Shown here: positions 14,610-15,892 of the stretch, in pieces
Layout: each line of letters starts with the position of its first letter
How positions within the stretch are numbered: position 1 is the stretch's first letter
Assembly: GCA_039182715.1 (NCBI GenBank)
Contig: JBCDBY010000078.1
Location: 1-15,892 of the forward strand
Source of the DNA: JBCDBY01 sp039182715
GTDB lineage: Bacteria > Planctomycetota > PLA2
Length of the DNA: 15,892 nt
Direction: 5' to 3'
Position numbers and translations under genes: made by a program
The notes under the pieces: generated by a model
What the model was told of the DNA's origin: nothing
The model's input: the letters and a program-made list of their open reading frames with translations, nothing else
Databases searched by the model: none

Positions 14610-15892
14610 TCGTGGACCCCTCGACTTCCCGCATTCTGCGCGGTGCCGCCGAGCCCGTGCCCATCGTGGTCGCCGCCGGCGACGGCATCGGCCCCGAGAT
14701 CATGGCGGCCACGCTTTCGGTCCTCGAAGCGGCCGGCGCGTCGCTCGACATCGAGGCGATCGAGATCGGCGAGACGATGTATCGGAGCGGCCACAGCTCC
14801 GGCATCGCGCCGGAGGCGTGGGATCGCATCCGCGAGCGCAAGGTGATCCTGAAGGCGCCGATCACGACGCCGCAGGGGGGCGGCGTGAAGAGCCTCAACG
14901 TGACGCTGCGCAAGACGCTCGGGCTCTTCGCCAACGTGCGTCCGTGCATCGCGTACGACCCCTACGTCCCGGTGCAGCACCCGCACCTCGACGTCGTGAT
15001 CGTGCGCGAGAACGAGGAGGATCTGTACGCGGGCATCGAGCACCAGCAGACCGATCAGGTGGTGCAGTGCCTGAAGCTGATCACGCGACCGGGGACCGAG
15101 AAGATCGTGCGCTTCGCCTTCGAGTACGCCCGGCGGCGGAACCGCGCGAAGGTCACCTGCCTCGTGAAAGACAACATCATGAAGCGGACCGACGGTCTCT
15201 TCCGGCAGGTGTTCGAGGAGGTCGCGACGGACTACCCGGAGCTGAAGGCCGACAGCATGATCGTCGACATCGGCATGGCGCGCGTCGCCAACGCACCGGA
15301 GCTGTTCGACGTCATCGTGGTCCCCAACCTCTACGGCGACATCCTCTCCGACATCGCGGCGGAGATCAGCGGCTCGGTCGGGCTGGCGCCTTCGGCGAAC
15401 ATCGGCGACCGCTACGCGATGTTCGAGGCGATCCACGGTTCCGCGCCCGACATCGCGGGCCAGGACGTCGCGAACCCGAGCGGCCTGCTGCTGAGCGCCG
15501 CGAAGCTGCTCGCGCACGTCGGCCAGGGCGAGGTCGCCAACCGCATCCACAACGCGTGGATGGTCGCGATCGAGGAGGGCGTGCACACCGCGGACCTCTA
15601 CCGCCAGGGCGTCAGCCAGGAGCGGGTCGGCACGCAGCGCTTCGCCGAGGCGGTCATCGAGCGCCTCGGCAAAGCGCCCGCGCACCTGCGCGCGATGACC
15701 TACTCCGACGACGCGATGCCGACCATCTCACTGTCGTCGCGCCCGAAGGCGAAGAAGGAGCTGGTCGGCGTGGACGTCTTCCTCGACGACGCCACGTCGT
15801 CGCCCGACGAGATCGCGCAGCTCCTGCAGGGCGCGCAGACCGACGCGCTGCAACTGCAGATGATCACCAACCGCGGCGTGAAGGTCTGGCCC
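14606..15892 (+). CDS. icd: NADP-type isocitrate dehydrogenase, 3' end beyond window
   Basis: The first 429 residues of an isocitrate dehydrogenase of the long form (about 480-500 aa, as in alphaproteobacteria, Rickettsia and Thermus), which oxidises isocitrate to 2-oxoglutarate and CO2 in the TCA cycle. Visible: GDGIGPE at 25-31; the isocitrate-binding segment SLNVTLRK at 96-103 with R101, R112 and R134; Y141 in ENEEDLYAG; K188-D-N at 188-190; metal-binding NLYGDILSD at 241-249 (D245, D249); and the cofactor segment EAIHGSAPDIAG at 274-285. The family-specific C-terminal extension (about 350 onward, ending in RGVKVWP) has begun, and only its last part is missing. Start GTG is supported by the GGAGA ribosome site. 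Cofactor preference (NADP versus NAD) is assigned from family, not read from residues. Confidence 0.93.
   Translation, partial: MIVDPSTSRILRGAAEPVPIVVAAGDGIGPEIMAATLSVLEAAGASLDIEAIEIGETMYRSGHSSGIAPEAWDRIRERKVILKAPITTPQGGGVKSLNVTLRKTLGLFANVRPCIAYDPYVPVQHPHLDVVIVRENEEDLYAGIEHQQTDQVVQCLKLITRPGTEKIVRFAFEYARRRNRAKVTCLVKDNIMKRTDGLFRQVFEEVATDYPELKADSMIVDIGMARVANAPELFDVIVVPNLYGDILSDIAAEISGSVGLAPSANIGDRYAMFEAIHGSAPDIAGQDVANPSGLLLSAAKLLAHVGQGEVANRIHNAWMVAIEEGVHTADLYRQGVSQERVGTQRFAEAVIERLGKAPAHLRAMTYSDDAMPTISLSSRPKAKKELVGVDVFLDDATSSPDEIAQLLQGAQTDALQLQMITNRGVKVWP

Overview
The window is very GC-rich and gene-dense, with many GTG or TTG starts and few Shine-Dalgarno sites. It looks chromosomal. The gene set (an FHA-GAF-sigma-54 activator, a MoxR/DUF58/transglutaminase operon, secreted HEAT-plus-propeller and carboxypeptidase-regulatory-like proteins, a lysine-tailed small zinc-binding protein) fits Planctomycetota or a Myxococcota/deltaproteobacteria-like lineage. 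Sequence reading alone cannot decide between them. I see no phage, transposase, CRISPR array, tRNA or rRNA gene.

Layout. Positions 1-262 carry no convincing complete gene but several hairpins and a possible intrinsic terminator on the minus strand. Positions 263-1948 (-) encode an FHA-GAF-AAA+-Fis sigma-54 activator. It is divergent, across 33 bp, from a DUF151 bifunctional-nuclease-like protein (1982-2395, +), which is coupled by a GTGA overlap to a CPA-type cation:proton antiporter with a TrkA-like tail (2392-4140, +). Converging on the antiporter, with a 52-bp overlap of coding ends, is a tightly coupled minus-strand operon: MoxR AAA+ ATPase (6865-7806), DUF58 protein (5984-6868) and DUF3488/transglutaminase/DUF4129 membrane protein (4089-5987). 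A small XRE-like HTH gene lies upstream (7942-8184, -).

A second minus-strand operon holds a GT2 glycosyltransferase (10007-10819) and a secreted HEAT-repeat/six-blade propeller protein (8374-10002), with a likely terminator at 8274-8308. Divergent from it is another GT2 glycosyltransferase (10859-11761, +). A spacer of about 190 bp follows, with inverted and tandem repeats, then a small Cys-rich protein with a histone-H1-like Lys/Ala tail (11956-12399, +). That gene converges on a small unknown gene (12433-12702, -), which is divergent from a secreted or anchored protein with carboxypeptidase-regulatory-like domains (12747-14513, +). The window ends inside an NADP-type isocitrate dehydrogenase gene (14606-15892, +).

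The most striking pattern is at the starts. All three divergent gene pairs are separated by only 33-44 bp. At all six of their start codons a -10-like hexamer (AATAAT, TACCCT, GATAGT, TAGAAT, TACAAT, TAGAAT) sits 6-7 nt upstream, with no convincing Shine-Dalgarno site at the assigned start. This points to leaderless mRNAs fired from compact back-to-back promoters. It also fixes several non-ATG starts. In contrast, genes inside operons are joined by 4-bp GTGA/ATGA overlaps or 4-nt gaps.
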